Notes: generated by a model not told the origin, from the letters alone. Positions 8,587-17,756 are shown, counted from the stretch's first letter. The stretch: 64,000 bases of DNA from Allorhizobium undicola ORS 992 = ATCC 700741 (GCF_000621665.1 NZ_JHXQ01000014.1:1-64000), one strand, 5' to 3'. A program made the numbers and translations.

Positions 8587-9899
8587 ACGGCCGCATGCAG
8601 CAGACATCGAGTTCGCGCCGTTCGCTTTCACGCCATCTGATCGGCGTTGCCGTGCTGGCGCTTGCCCTGGTCGTAGGCGTCGGCGGCTGGGCGGTGACCA
8701 CGGAACTGTCGAGCGCCGTTGTCGCCGGGGGCGTGGTCGTCGTGGACGAAAACGTCAAGAAGATCCAGCACCTGACAGGCGGCATCGTCAGCGAACTCCT
8801 CGTCAAGGAAAGCGATCGTGTCGAAGCCGGACAGATTCTGATCCGTCTCGATGGCACCACTGCGCGCGCTAATCTCGCCATCGTCGAAAGCACCGTAGCG
8901 CAGCTCTATGCGCAGCGGGCCCGGCTCCAAGCCGAGCGCAGTGGTGTGGTCTCCTTTTCGCTCGACGAGGATCTCGACCAGCTCATCTCCGGCCCGGCGG
9001 CGGCGAAGCTGATCGAAGGCGAGCAGAAGCTATTCGCAAGCCGTAACGTGGCGCTCGCCGGCATGAAAAGCCAGCTCGCATCGAGAAAGGCGCAGCTCGC
9101 GGACGAGATCGAAGGCCTGACGGTGCAGTTGAAGGCGATCGAGGATGGGCTCATGCTGATCGAGGAAGAGCTGACCCGCATCGATTCGCTCTATCGCCGG
9201 GGGCTCGTGCCGATTCAGCAGGTGACCACGCTGAAGCGCCAGCGCGCGGAGCTCGAAGGCGAGCGGGGACGGCACGTCGCCGCGCGCGCTCAGGCCCGCG
9301 GCAAGTCGAGCGAAATGAACCTTCAAATCCTGCAGCTCGATGAAGACCGGCGCACGGAGATTTCCAAGGACCTGACGGAGGTCGAGGCGAAGATCGCCGA
9401 ATATGAGGAGCGCCGCATCGCGGCAACCGATCAGTTGCGCCATCTCGACATCACAGCGCCGCTTTCCGGGCGGGTCTACCAGCTCACAGTCCACACCATC
9501 AACGGCGTCGTCACGGCAGGCGAGACGCTGATGCTCGTCGTGCCGGAGGCAGATGATCTGACCGTCGAAGCCCGGGTGGCCCCCCGTGACATCGACCAGA
9601 TCCATGTCGGGCAGTTGGTCGAGATCCGCTTCAGCGCCTTCAACCAGCGCACCACGCCCGAAGTCGAGGCGGAGGTCGTGACGGTCGCTCCCGACCTCGT
9701 AACCGATGAGCGCACCGGGGCCACCTATTATCCGCTGCGCATCCGCCCCAAACCAGAAAGCCTCGCCAAGCTCAAGGGCCTTTCGCTCTACCCCGGCATG
9801 CCTGCCGAGGTCTACATCAAGATCGGCGACCGTACCGTCATTTCCTACCTGACGAAGCCGCTCACCGACCAGATGCAGCATGCGTTTCGGGAGGATTGA
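8583..9899 (+). CDS. prtE: Type I secretion membrane-fusion protein (HlyD/PrtE family)
   Basis: 438 residues, overlapping prtD by four bases, so translationally coupled. One N-terminal membrane anchor (LIGVAVLALALVVGVGGWAV) is followed by the lipoyl/barrel start VKKIQHLTGGIVSELLVKES. A long periplasmic coiled coil spans about residues 100-290 (QLYAQRARLQAERSG to EEELTRIDSLYRRGL). The HlyD C-terminal part has ITAPLSGRVYQLTVHTINGV and PGMPAEVYIKIGDRTVISYL, the latter a close match to the PrtE/AprE/HasE end. It links the ABC exporter to the outer-membrane channel for RTX substrates. Confidence 0.9.
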   Translation: MNGRMQQTSSSRRSLSRHLIGVAVLALALVVGVGGWAVTTELSSAVVAGGVVVVDENVKKIQHLTGGIVSELLVKESDRVEAGQILIRLDGTTARANLAIVESTVAQLYAQRARLQAERSGVVSFSLDEDLDQLISGPAAAKLIEGEQKLFASRNVALAGMKSQLASRKAQLADEIEGLTVQLKAIEDGLMLIEEELTRIDSLYRRGLVPIQQVTTLKRQRAELEGERGRHVAARAQARGKSSEMNLQILQLDEDRRTEISKDLTEVEAKIAEYEERRIAATDQLRHLDITAPLSGRVYQLTVHTINGVVTAGETLMLVVPEADDLTVEARVAPRDIDQIHVGQLVEIRFSAFNQRTTPEVEAEVVTVAPDLVTDERTGATYYPLRIRPKPESLAKLKGLSLYPGMPAEVYIKIGDRTVISYLTKPLTDQMQHAFRED

Positions 9900-10263
9900 G
9901 CAGCGCGTGGTTGCAGCGGCGAGTAGGTATCGGCGAATGAGGTAGGCCTCGGGCGGGGCTGCGGTTTTTAAGAACGATGCGTTCCGGGGAATACTTCGTC
10001 GGCGTATGGGGGGTCGTAGCGACTCACGTTCAGGTTGTGGATCCTATGCGATTGGGGTTAGGACAAGAGGAGGACAATGGATCATGAACATCGGTTATTG
10101 GCCTCTGAGTAGCAACGGAACAGGAAAACCTAAGCGATCGGGCGATTTATGGTGAGAGCAACCCTTCTCTACCGTGCGTCCTCCAAACTAGTACCGGAAG
10201 TCTTGACCCCTGCAACACGGTACAGCCGTAACGGCCGTCAATCGAAGAGAGAGGAATCCCAAG
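9900..10263. other. Intergenic region before the protease
   Basis: 364 bases with no convincing gene on either strand. GAGAGAGGAA at 10246-10255 serves as the ribosome binding site of the protease at 10264. A promoter for the protease is expected here but no clear box was identified. Confidence 0.4.
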
Positions 10264-11871
10264 ATGCCGCATCCAAGCCAGACCGGAAAACCAAGCCGGA
10301 CGAGCGACGACTGGTGGATTAACGACCAGACGCCAGACAACCCATATGGCAAGAGCAAGGATTATGAGTCCTTTATCGACCATCTTGGGGCATTGCCCAG
10401 TTGGATGACGCCCGAGATCGCTGCGGGAACGGTGCGAATCAACCTCTATGAACTCAACAACCACCCGGAATACAAGACCGCCGCGATCGGCGCGTTAGAG
10501 ATGTGGGAGTCTGTCACGCCCCTGAAATTCGAGATCATCGACGACGCGCCGTTCGACGGCACAACGGACCAGATTGAGGTTGTCAGCCCCGAACTTGGCG
10601 AGGAGGACGATGGGACGGCTTTTTCGAATGGTCACCATGTCAGCATCGGCCAGAGTTTCGACAAGAAGGAAGCCCACAAGACCGATGTGGGCGGCTATGT
10701 CTTCCAAACCTTCATGCATGAATTCGGCCATCAATTCGGTCTGAATCATCCTGGAGACTACAATTACAGCGGTCCCGACGGCGAGCCGATCACCTATCGG
10801 AACGATGCGACCTGGATATATGATCGGTGGCAATACAGCGTAATGTCCTATTTCGATAGCATAGCTGTCGGCGAAACCAGCGACTGGTTTGCGTCGACGC
10901 CGCTTATGGCCGACATCGAGGCCGTCATTCGCCGCCATTTTTCAACAGTCGACGCGAATGGAGTGCGCACCTACCAGCACATCGACCTCAACACAGAGGA
11001 CAATATCTACGGATTCGGGAGCACACAGCGTAGCTACCAGCTGACATCCTCTGGCAAGCAGCATAACATCGGCTTCGCGATCCATGATACCGGCGGGACC
11101 GACACGATCGATTTCTCCGGCTCGACGGCGGGTACGATCCTCGACTTGCGCCCCGGACATTTCTCCAGCGTCAACGGTTTCAGCAACAATGTTTCGATCT
11201 TCGATGGACACAATGCGGATGCGACCGACTATTACATCGAGAACGGCATCGGCAGCAGCCATGACGATGTCCTGATCGGCAACGACGGCGCCAACATCCT
11301 CGACGGCCGCGGCGGCGCCGACTTCATGGCTGGCAACGGCGGCGACGATATCTATTTCGTCGACTCCCCGGACGACGTCGTTCACGAGGAGCCTAACGGC
11401 GGGAACGACACCGTCATCCTCCTGTCCAGGAACCTGAAAATTCCACAAATCCCCAACGTCGAACATATCATCTACGCCGACGAATTGCCAGGCAAAGATG
11501 GCAACATCCTCTGTAGCGGAGCTGGCGAGGACACGCTGACCGGCGGCGGGGGGCAGGATACATTCCGCTTCTCGACCGAGCTTGGGAACGGGAATGTTGA
11601 CCGGATCAAGGACTTCAGGGTGATCAAAGACATGGTCCTGTTGAACAATTTCGTCTTTGAGAGCGGCGGTGGAGACGGCGCTCTCGCCTTGGGCGCGTTC
11701 CACAGGAGTGCGGAGGACAACGCTCATAACGCAGACGACCTCATGATCTACAACACCGATAGCGGCGCCTTGTCATATGACGTCGCCGGAGACGGAGAGC
11801 TTGCGGCCATTCAGGTTGCGCAGTTGACCCCACATCTGAGGCTTTCGGCAGCCGGTTTCATTGTCATCTAA
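10264..11871 (+). CDS. Serralysin-type RTX zinc metalloprotease
   Basis: 535 residues without a signal peptide, as expected for a type I secretion substrate. The zinc site is HEFGHQFGLNH at residues 152-162 (HExxHxxGxxH of metzincins). The Met-turn is YSVMSYF at 191-197, whose tyrosine is the fifth-ligand type seen in serralysins. From about residue 320 come hemolysin-type calcium-binding repeats (GNDGANILDGRGGADFMAGN, GGDDIYFVD, GAGEDTLTGGGGQDTFRF). The C-terminal peptidase_M10_C-like end contains KDMVLLNNFVF and a hydrophobic tail LSAAGFIVI, consistent with the uncleaved secretion signal. It lies directly downstream of prtD-prtE, its probable exporter. Slightly longer and with fewer RTX repeats than classical PrtA/AprA. 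Peptidase family M10, confident. Confidence 0.92.
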   Translation: MPHPSQTGKPSRTSDDWWINDQTPDNPYGKSKDYESFIDHLGALPSWMTPEIAAGTVRINLYELNNHPEYKTAAIGALEMWESVTPLKFEIIDDAPFDGTTDQIEVVSPELGEEDDGTAFSNGHHVSIGQSFDKKEAHKTDVGGYVFQTFMHEFGHQFGLNHPGDYNYSGPDGEPITYRNDATWIYDRWQYSVMSYFDSIAVGETSDWFASTPLMADIEAVIRRHFSTVDANGVRTYQHIDLNTEDNIYGFGSTQRSYQLTSSGKQHNIGFAIHDTGGTDTIDFSGSTAGTILDLRPGHFSSVNGFSNNVSIFDGHNADATDYYIENGIGSSHDDVLIGNDGANILDGRGGADFMAGNGGDDIYFVDSPDDVVHEEPNGGNDTVILLSRNLKIPQIPNVEHIIYADELPGKDGNILCSGAGEDTLTGGGGQDTFRFSTELGNGNVDRIKDFRVIKDMVLLNNFVFESGGGDGALALGAFHRSAEDNAHNADDLMIYNTDSGALSYDVAGDGELAAIQVAQLTPHLRLSAAGFIVI

Positions 11872-11882
11872 CTCCATACCAG

Positions 11883-11906
11883 GAGGGGCGCTTGAAGGCG
11901 CCCCTC
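11883..11906 (+). terminator. Rho-independent-type terminator after the protease
   Basis: GAGGGGCGC (11883-11891) pairs perfectly with GCGCCCCTC (11898-11906) around a 6-base loop, starting 11 bases after the protease stop and followed by a short T-containing stretch. A strong terminator separating the protease from the next gene. Confidence 0.8.
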
Positions 11907-11999
11907 TTGATACTACATTTGCAGTTGTTTATCTCTTTGAGCCCTTAGCGGCAATCCCGCTAGCGCAGGGCCTTGCGAGGCGATCATGGAGAATGTGCG

Positions 12000-12401
12000 A
12001 TGAAGCGCCGGACCGACCTTCGCACAGTATTACAGGCCGTCGGGGTTGCGGCATTCGCGGTGCTCGCCGGGCCAGTCGCTGCCCAATCGACAGATATCCG
12101 GGGCTCCGTCACGTTCGAGGGCGGCGCGGTTATCCCTAAGGGGCATCTTGAGATTTATCTCGAGGACACCGCCAGTCAAAATAACCCGCGACGTCGCGCC
12201 TCGCAAACGCGCATCAGAAGCGACGGCGGGTCCAAGGCGATAGCTTTTTCCTTGCCCCCGCCCGCAAGCTCGGCGATTTCGCAAATGCTGCGGATCGTTG
12301 TGCGCCTGGAGCGTGAGGACGGCTGGCTGGTGGCGCGCGGCAGCACCCAGCTCAATGCGGCTTCGCCTGTCAACGTCATACTCAACACCGTGATGTATTA
12401 G
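12000..12401 (+). CDS. Exported small protein, YbaY/YscW-like
   Basis: 133 residues from ATG 12000, preceded by GGAGAA. An N-terminal signal peptide (VLQAVGVAAFAVLAGPVAAQ) predicts periplasmic location. The mature part, DIRGSVTFEGGAVIPKGHLE then IYLEDTASQN...FSLPPPASS...MLRIVVRLER, resembles the YbaY/YscW lipoprotein-chaperone fold (G-x-V-x-pp-gA-x-hxVxLeD). Its place beside a secreted metalloprotease suggests a periplasmic protease inhibitor or chaperone, but no Inh signature is visible. The stop codon TAG at 12399-12401 is the first part of an intergenic repeat (TTAGAGC), so the natural C-terminus may have been shortened by a repeat insertion. Confidence 0.6.
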   Translation: MKRRTDLRTVLQAVGVAAFAVLAGPVAAQSTDIRGSVTFEGGAVIPKGHLEIYLEDTASQNNPRRRASQTRIRSDGGSKAIAFSLPPPASSAISQMLRIVVRLEREDGWLVARGSTQLNAASPVNVILNTVMY

Positions 12402-12505
12402 AGCGCTTTTCGATCTGATTGAATCAGATCGGCGCTCTAACGTTTTCTTTTTGAAGCATAATCTTGTCGATCCTCGTTTCACCCCGGTCGGATTACGCTT
12501 TAAGT
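12398..12505. repeat. TTAGAGCGC-type palindromic repeat, copy 1
   Basis: TTAGAGCGCTTTTCGATCTG, then its near-complement ending in GGCGCTCTAA, forms a long hairpin. A conserved tail follows (AATCTTGTCGATCCTCGTTT ... CCCCGGTCGGATTA). The same sequence recurs at 57531 and, reversed, at 47180-47276. Intergenic palindromic repeats of this type are common in Brucella and Rhizobium relatives. This copy may also terminate transcription of the gene at 12000. Confidence 0.8.
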
Positions 12506-12685
12506 GCACGGTGAGCTGTGCAGGCCATCGTGGCGCATTCTTGCCCTCCAGCGAGGAAAAGATAAATCTTGTGATCGCAGGCATGATGGTTCTCAGAGCC
12601 ATTTCTCGTACGACTGCGGCAAGTAGCTGCGAGGAAAGCCCCCCGCACGAGGGCGGGGATGGCGCGGTTCGGTACGAGTCGCGGA

Positions 12686-13483
12686 TCAAACGAAGGTGAA
12701 GTCCCACGCGCTCAAGCCGAAACCGGCTAGGGCGGCCGCGCTGTGGATGCCACCGAAATGAGCGAAATCCTCCGCGTGGTTCTCGGAGGTGACATAGGCC
12801 AGATTCGCTGATTGGGTGCCGGGATTATAATACACGATAATGTCGCCAGCGTGCTCACCGGAAATATCACGCGCGACATCGGAGCCATTGAGGTAAGACT
12901 CGGTGATCACCACAACGTGCTCGCCGTTCGCCCCCGAGGCCGCACCGCTGTAGAAAGTGCTTACGGGGTGGCCACCTCGTGCACTTGAGTTGTCGACGAA
13001 GTTCGCGCCAAAACCGTCATTATAGAGGCCTACCGCATCGAAAGCAAGAGTGTCCTCCGCCGGATCGAAATCCAAGATGTTGGTATTGTCCGGGTTCGGC
13101 CCGAACTCTAGGTCAACTCCGGGGATCGGGTTGTGGAATTGGAATACAAAGGTGTCGTGGCCGTCGCCCCCGGTCAGAGAATCCCTGCCGTCACCCGCGA
13201 AGAGGACATCGTCGCCGGAACCGCCATAGAGCTTATCATTGTCCTCATCAGTGATGCGTGGGTTGTCGCGGCCGTTGTCGCCGTAGAGGTAGTCGTTGCC
13301 AGCTTCGCCGAAGATGTGATCATTGCCGGCGCCGCCGAAGACCCGGTCATTACCTGTGCCGGCCGAGATGGAATCGTTGCCGGCACGACCGTCGATCCAG
13401 TCATTGCCGGAAATATCCCACATCACATCGTCACCACTGGTGCCAAAGAGACTATTATCATACGGGCCACCTTTGATAGACAT
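12686..13483 (-). CDS. RTX calcium-binding repeat protein, probable type I secretion substrate
   Basis: 265 residues, no signal peptide. From about residue 10 it is an uninterrupted run of hemolysin-type nonapeptides: GTSGDDVM, GNDWIDGRAGNDSISAGTGN, DRVFGGAGNDHIFGEAGNDY, LYGGSGDDVLFAGDGRDSLT and GGDGHDTFVF. A beta-rich C-terminal region ends in GLSAWDFTFV, a negatively charged-plus-hydrophobic tail typical of T1SS substrates. It has no catalytic domain, so it may be a secreted adhesin, matrix protein or calcium scavenger. It is convergent with the protease cluster. AAGGA lies 8 bases before the ATG. Export by the PrtD/PrtE pair is inferred from proximity. Confidence 0.8.
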   Translation of the reverse strand: MSIKGGPYDNSLFGTSGDDVMWDISGNDWIDGRAGNDSISAGTGNDRVFGGAGNDHIFGEAGNDYLYGDNGRDNPRITDEDNDKLYGGSGDDVLFAGDGRDSLTGGDGHDTFVFQFHNPIPGVDLEFGPNPDNTNILDFDPAEDTLAFDAVGLYNDGFGANFVDNSSARGGHPVSTFYSGAASGANGEHVVVITESYLNGSDVARDISGEHAGDIIVYYNPGTQSANLAYVTSENHAEDFAHFGGIHSAAALAGFGLSAWDFTFV

Positions 13484-13813
13484 CCAGAAAATCCTTATGT
13501 TGCAGCCCCAGACGCCCCCTCAAGCTTTCATATTCCCCTTTGGATAATGATGATAATTGATTGTTTTGATGGAGCGCATTGACATAATGGATGCATCCAC
13601 GGGCACTTTCCCTCACAGCTTGGATTTGCGGGCCGACTCCAACGGTGGCGCGGGAATAAACATGCTGGCCCAGGGGGAGCAGCTCCCGCTGTCTACCTCC
13701 TGCGGCCCGAACATAGCCGCTCCTCGATTCACTGTGGTCAATCAAGCGCTTCACAACCGCCTAAACTAACCATGCACGCCAGTTGCCGTTCTAAGAGTCT
13801 GCTCGAAAAGGCT
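13484..13813. other. Intergenic region between the RTX gene and IS5
   Basis: About 330 bases. The promoter of the minus-strand RTX gene should lie in the first part. A minus-strand frame (13458-13754) overlaps the RTX start and shows no similarity. The right part (13795-13813, AAGAGTCTGCTCGAAAAGG) resembles the terminal repeat of IS427-like IS5 elements. Confidence 0.4.
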
Positions 13814-14584
13814 TCAACGAAATCCGTATCTTGCGAGCCGTCGGGTGATCAGGCGTATGTGGGCAATCATAATCGAGGTTTCGGCTGATGCGATGGAACG
13901 TTCGACGTCCTTTGCCAATCTCCGGCACCTGCCGAGCCAGGCGAAGGTGCGTTCGATGACCCAGCGACGCGGCAGAACCTCGAAGCCTTTGGCCTTGTCG
14001 GAGCGCTTGATGATTTCAATCGTCCAGCGCCCGATCTTCTTCAGCCGCCGCTTCAGCTTGTCGCCCGCATAGCCGCCATCGGCAAATACATGCAGCAACC
14101 ACGGCCACCTGTGGCGAATGGATTTCAGGAGATCGGGAGCACCATCGCGATCCTGAATGTCGGCGCTGTGCACAATGAGGCCAACCATCAGGCCGAGCGT
14201 ATCAACGATCATGTGGCGCTTGCGGTCTTTGATCTTTTTGCCCGCGTCATAGCCCCGGATACCACCGCTTTCCGTGGTTTTGACTCTCTGGCTGTCGATG
14301 ACACGGACCGTCGGTTAGGCCTCTCTGCCCTCCAGCTCGCGGGCCTCCATTACCAGATGATGGTTGATGCGGGACCACAGCCCCAATGCCCGCCATTGAT
14401 AGAAATAGCGCTGGACGGTCGAGCAGGGCGGAAAATCCTTCGGCAACATGCGCCACTGGCAACCGGTCGTAGCGATGTAAAGCAGGGCGTTGACGACCTC
14501 ACGCAAATCCGTGGTCCGCGGACGACCCAGCCGGCGGGGCATGGGCAGAAAAGGCTCAACCAGTGCCCATTCCCGATCTGTCAT
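13814..14584 (-). pseudogene. IS5-family transposase with one in-frame stop
   Basis: Reading from TDREWALVEPFLPMPRRLGR through DFPPCSTVQRYFYQWRALGL to LEGREA, a TAA at 14312-14314 interrupts. The same frame then continues PTVRVIDSQRVKTTESGGIR, GYDAGKKIKDRKRHMIVDTL, HVFADGGYAGDKL and RRWVIERTFAWLGRCRRLAK. This is a complete IS5/IS427-group DDE transposase (D in RVIDSQ, D in FADGGYAG, E in VIERTF) broken by a single nonsense codon. The N-terminus seems slightly truncated at about 14590, where an unrelated IS5 fragment on the opposite strand begins. Confidence 0.8.
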
Positions 14585-14639
14585 GTCGCTTGCATAGCGT
14601 GCCGTCCACCGGGCATATTGCCAGCGGGCATGATCCGAT

Positions 14640-14790
14640 CGTCTACACGCATCGAGATCGTATCGAACGATGCTTCAGCCGCCTCAAACACTTTCGCCGT
14701 GTTGCCACGCGCTATGAACGAAGGACCGTTCACTTACTGGATTAATCCATCTCGCCGCCATCATGATCTGGATACGATGAATGTCGATCG
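14640..14790 (+). pseudogene. IS5-family transposase C-terminal fragment
   Basis: The plus strand reads IERCFSRLKHFRRVATRYER then, after a one-base frame change near 14730, LTGLIHLAAIMIWIR and a stop. This is the end of another IS5-type transposase (the IERCFxRLKxFRRxATRY motif). Nothing upstream of about 14640 belongs to it. Confidence 0.7.
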
Positions 14791-15002
14791 GTCCTGGCTC
14801 AGCAACCCGCCGTCCATAGCGCCCTCGCTTTTCCTAACGCTCTCCGGTTTTGTTGGTATCTGGCGCCACCCTGCTCATCAAGTCGCAACTGCCGCAGCGC
14901 CTTTTTGACGATCATCATTCTCCTTCGATCCAAAAAATTAGCAAATATTTGTTTTTAAAATCTATTGAATTAGTAGAGATTGAGGCCAAGGGAGTTTAAA
15001 CA

Positions 15003-15578
15003 ATGCGTGTAGTGATCATCGCAGGAAGCGTTTCAAATCCGTCTCGGACGGTCGAGCTGGTCAGGGCCATTGCCCATCAGATCGCCAGCGTGATTGCTGT
15101 CGATATCCAGCATGTTGAGCTTTCCGCGGCCGCTCCCGTTCTCTTCCGCGCTTTGCGAGCCGATCAGCTTGATGCGGAAGGCAGAGAAATCATCAAAGCC
15201 ATCGAGGAAGCTGATGTGCTGGTGGTTGGTTCGCCAGTCTACCGTGCATCCTACACCGGTGCCTTGAAGCACCTGTTCGATCTCGTTGATCACCGGGCGC
15301 TGACAGGCAAGCGGGTGTTGCTGGCCGCTACCGGCGGCACGCCTCTGCACGGGTTGATGATCGATCACCAACTGCGTCCTATGTTTGCCTTTTTCAATGC
15401 GCTGACTGTGCCGACCAGCGTGTATGCGACGACTACCGATTTTTCCGGGCACCAGTTGGAGAACCCGGAGGTGCAGACTCGCATCGAGCGGGCTGTCGGG
15501 GAACTCGTCACGCTTCTGCCGGCCGCCGTTCATCGTCCCTCGCTCATCCCGTCTTCAACCATTCCGGCTCACGCTTGA
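15003..15578 (+). CDS. NAD(P)H-dependent FMN reductase (MsuE type)
   Basis: 191-residue flavodoxin-fold reductase starting MRVVIIAGSVSNPSRTVELV, the phosphate-binding loop of the NADPH-dependent FMN reductase family. EEADVLVVGSPVYRASYTGA and KHLFDLVDHRALTGKRVLLA are the conserved flavin-site segments. It supplies reduced FMN to the two-component monooxygenase SfnG encoded 17 bases downstream. GGGAG lies upstream of the ATG. It opens an operon of eight co-directional genes extending to 23301. The preceding 100 bases are AT-rich and should hold the promoter, though no specific box was assigned. MsuE-like by context; SsuE is the alternative name for the same fold. Confidence 0.85.
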   Translation: MRVVIIAGSVSNPSRTVELVRAIAHQIASVIAVDIQHVELSAAAPVLFRALRADQLDAEGREIIKAIEEADVLVVGSPVYRASYTGALKHLFDLVDHRALTGKRVLLAATGGTPLHGLMIDHQLRPMFAFFNALTVPTSVYATTTDFSGHQLENPEVQTRIERAVGELVTLLPAAVHRPSLIPSSTIPAHA

Positions 15579-15595
15579 TCCATCTGGAGGAACCC

Positions 15596-16699
15596 ATGTC
15601 CCATCATCACCGAGATCCCGTCAAATTCGCCTACTGGGTGCCGAACGTCTCCGGCGGCCTGGTCATTTCCAACATCGAGCAGCGCACCAGCTGGACGATC
15701 GACTATAACCGCAAGCTGGCGCAGATCGCCGAGGCGAGCGGCTTTGACTACGCGTTGAGCCAGATCCGCTTCACGGCGGGATACGGCGCAGAGAACCAAC
15801 ACGAATCCGTGTCCTTCAGCCATGCGCTGCTGGAAGCGACGACGACCCTCAAAGTCATCGCCGCCATTCTGCCGGGCCCATGGAACCCCGCTCTGGCGGC
15901 CAAGCAGATCGCTACCATCAACCACCTCACCAATGGTCGTGTGGCGGTCAATGTGGTCAGCGGCTGGTTCAAGGGCGAATTCCACGCCATCGGCGAGCAC
16001 TGGCTGGATCACGACGAGCGCTATCGCCGGTCGGAAGAATTCATCCGTGCCCTTCGTGGCATCTGGACCACCGACAATTTCACTTTCCGGGGCGATTTCT
16101 ACCGGTTCCAGGATTATTCCCTCAAGCCGAAGCCGATTGATCCGCAGCCGGAGATCTTCCAGGGTGGCTCCTCACGCGCCGCACGCGACATGGCGGCGCG
16201 TGTGTCCGACTGGTATTTCACTAATGGCAACACGCCCGCAGAAATCAGGAAGCAGGTGGACGATATCCAGGGCAAGGCCCGAGTAAACGGCCATAGTGTC
16301 AAGGTCGGCGTCAATGCCTTTGCCATCGTGCGCGATACGGAGGAGGAGGCGAAAGCCGTTCTCGCCGAAATCATCGAAAAGGCAAATCCGGAGGCGGTCA
16401 ATGCCTTCGGCCATGAGGTGAAGAACGCCGGCAAGGCATCGCCGGAAGGCGAAGGCAACTGGGCAAAATCGTCCTTCGAGGATCTGGTGCAATACAATGA
16501 CGGCTTCCGCTCCAATTTGATCGGCACGCCGGAACAGGTGGCCGAGCGGGTCGTGGCGTTGAAGAACGCGGGTGCGGACCTGATCCTGCTCGGCTTCCTG
16601 CATTTCCAGGAAGAGGTCGAGTATTTCGGCAAGCACGTGATCCCTCTGATTCGGGAACTGGAAGAGGCGCAGACCAATCAGGCAGTTGCTGCCGAATAA
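15596..16699 (+). CDS. sfnG: Dimethylsulfone monooxygenase SfnG (FMNH2-dependent)
   Basis: 367-residue luciferase-like (bacterial TIM-barrel) monooxygenase. FAYWVPNVSGGLVISNIEQR followed by TSWTIDYNRKLAQIAEASGF is the characteristic SfnG opening. ENQHESVSFSHALLEATTTL, VAVNVVSGWFKGEFHAIGEH and WLDHDERYRRSEEF are alkanesulfonate-monooxygenase-family flavin and substrate segments. SfnG oxidises dimethylsulfone to methanesulfinate and formaldehyde using FMNH2. The start at 15596 has GGAGGA 6 bases upstream. The frame opens 21 bases earlier inside the reductase gene. Context with the FMN reductase and SfnB fits sulfur scavenging from methylated sulfones. Confidence 0.92.
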   Translation: MSHHHRDPVKFAYWVPNVSGGLVISNIEQRTSWTIDYNRKLAQIAEASGFDYALSQIRFTAGYGAENQHESVSFSHALLEATTTLKVIAAILPGPWNPALAAKQIATINHLTNGRVAVNVVSGWFKGEFHAIGEHWLDHDERYRRSEEFIRALRGIWTTDNFTFRGDFYRFQDYSLKPKPIDPQPEIFQGGSSRAARDMAARVSDWYFTNGNTPAEIRKQVDDIQGKARVNGHSVKVGVNAFAIVRDTEEEAKAVLAEIIEKANPEAVNAFGHEVKNAGKASPEGEGNWAKSSFEDLVQYNDGFRSNLIGTPEQVAERVVALKNAGADLILLGFLHFQEEVEYFGKHVIPLIRELEEAQTNQAVAAE

Positions 16700-16862
16700 G
16701 CCACAGGACAGGAGGGCGGCGAGGCGCGGGTAACGCATCTTCGCTGCCCAGAAGAATGATGCAACACGTCTGCGTGCTTCCGAGCGAGGCCGCGGTGTGA
16801 AGGGAAGCGCTTGCCCATCGCTAACCGATGCTGCGGGCCAGGAGACAGGGGGTCAGGACACG

Positions 16863-17756
16863 ATGACGATCGCTCTTCAGGCGGAGAGGTCCGGTGTGTT
16901 AGCCGGAGATACAAGATCCGGTGGCCGGGATGCCTTCGGGTATGCTGCCACCCGTGACCATCCCCCATCCGCAGCCCTGTCGTTGCACGGCGTATCCCTG
17001 TCCTTCGGTGGGGTCGTTGCGCTGAGCGATATCGATCTCGAGGTGAAGCGTGGCGAAATCCGGGCGATCATCGGTCCGAACGGGGCCGGCAAGAGCTCGA
17101 TCATCAACGTGATCAGCGGCGTCTATCGTCCGGACCGGGGACATGTGTCGATCGGCGGCCAGCGCTTCGCCAGTGTGCCGACGCAAAAGCTCGCCCGGCT
17201 CGGCATTGCCCGCACCTTTCAGAACCTCGCCCTGTTCAAGGGCTTGACCGTCCTTGAAAACGTGATCACCGGCCGCGGCTACCGGAGTAGGGCGAGCTTC
17301 GTGGAGCAAATGATCGGATTCGGCCGGGCGGCCCGCGAGCAGGCCGATGCGCGCGACCGCGCCGCTGCAGTGCTGGATTTCCTGCATCTCGATGCCTTCG
17401 GCGACCGCCTGGCCGGGACCTTGCCCTACGGGCTGCAGAAGCGCGTCGAACTGGCCCGCGCGCTGGTCGCCGAACCGGACCTCCTGCTTCTCGATGAACC
17501 CATGGCGGGCATGACTGCCACCGAAAAGAACGAGATGGCCGGCTATGTGCGCTCCGCGCGCGACACCTTCGGCACCACCGTAGTGCTGATCGAACACGAT
17601 ATCGGTGTGGTCATGGGTCTCTCCGACCATGTGGCCGTGCTGGATTATGGCCGGAAGATTGCCGATGGCACGCCGGCGGATGTCGCTGCCGATCAAAGGG
17701 TGATCGATGCCTATCTGGGCGTAGCACCGCAAAACGAAGACGGGGAGGGCATCTGA
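16863..17756 (+). CDS. Branched-chain-amino-acid-type ABC transporter ATPase (LivG family)
   Basis: 297 residues. Walker A GPNGAGKSS, Q-loop RTFQNLALF, signature region TLPYGLQKRVELARAL and Walker B LLLLDEPMAG with EHDIGVV histidine. The long insert between Walker A and the signature and the C-terminal VIDAYLG are typical of LivG. The N-terminal 38 residues before LSLHGVSLSFGG are extra. ATG 16863 follows GGGGGTCAGG. Cytoplasmic ATPase of the importer made with the next four genes. Placed between sfnG and sfnB, its substrate is more likely an organosulfur compound than leucine. Confidence 0.88.
   Translation: MTIALQAERSGVLAGDTRSGGRDAFGYAATRDHPPSAALSLHGVSLSFGGVVALSDIDLEVKRGEIRAIIGPNGAGKSSIINVISGVYRPDRGHVSIGGQRFASVPTQKLARLGIARTFQNLALFKGLTVLENVITGRGYRSRASFVEQMIGFGRAAREQADARDRAAAVLDFLHLDAFGDRLAGTLPYGLQKRVELARALVAEPDLLLLDEPMAGMTATEKNEMAGYVRSARDTFGTTVVLIEHDIGVVMGLSDHVAVLDYGRKIADGTPADVAADQRVIDAYLGVAPQNEDGEGI

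Noticed and set aside
12690..13480. Regular internal repeats suggesting a DNA tandem repeat or CRISPR array
   Set aside because: The periodicity is the 27-base coding unit of RTX nonapeptides, with no exact repeats or spacers.
13458..13754. A 98-codon minus-strand frame upstream of the RTX gene
   Set aside because: Overlaps the RTX start in another frame, lacks a ribosome binding site and any similarity.
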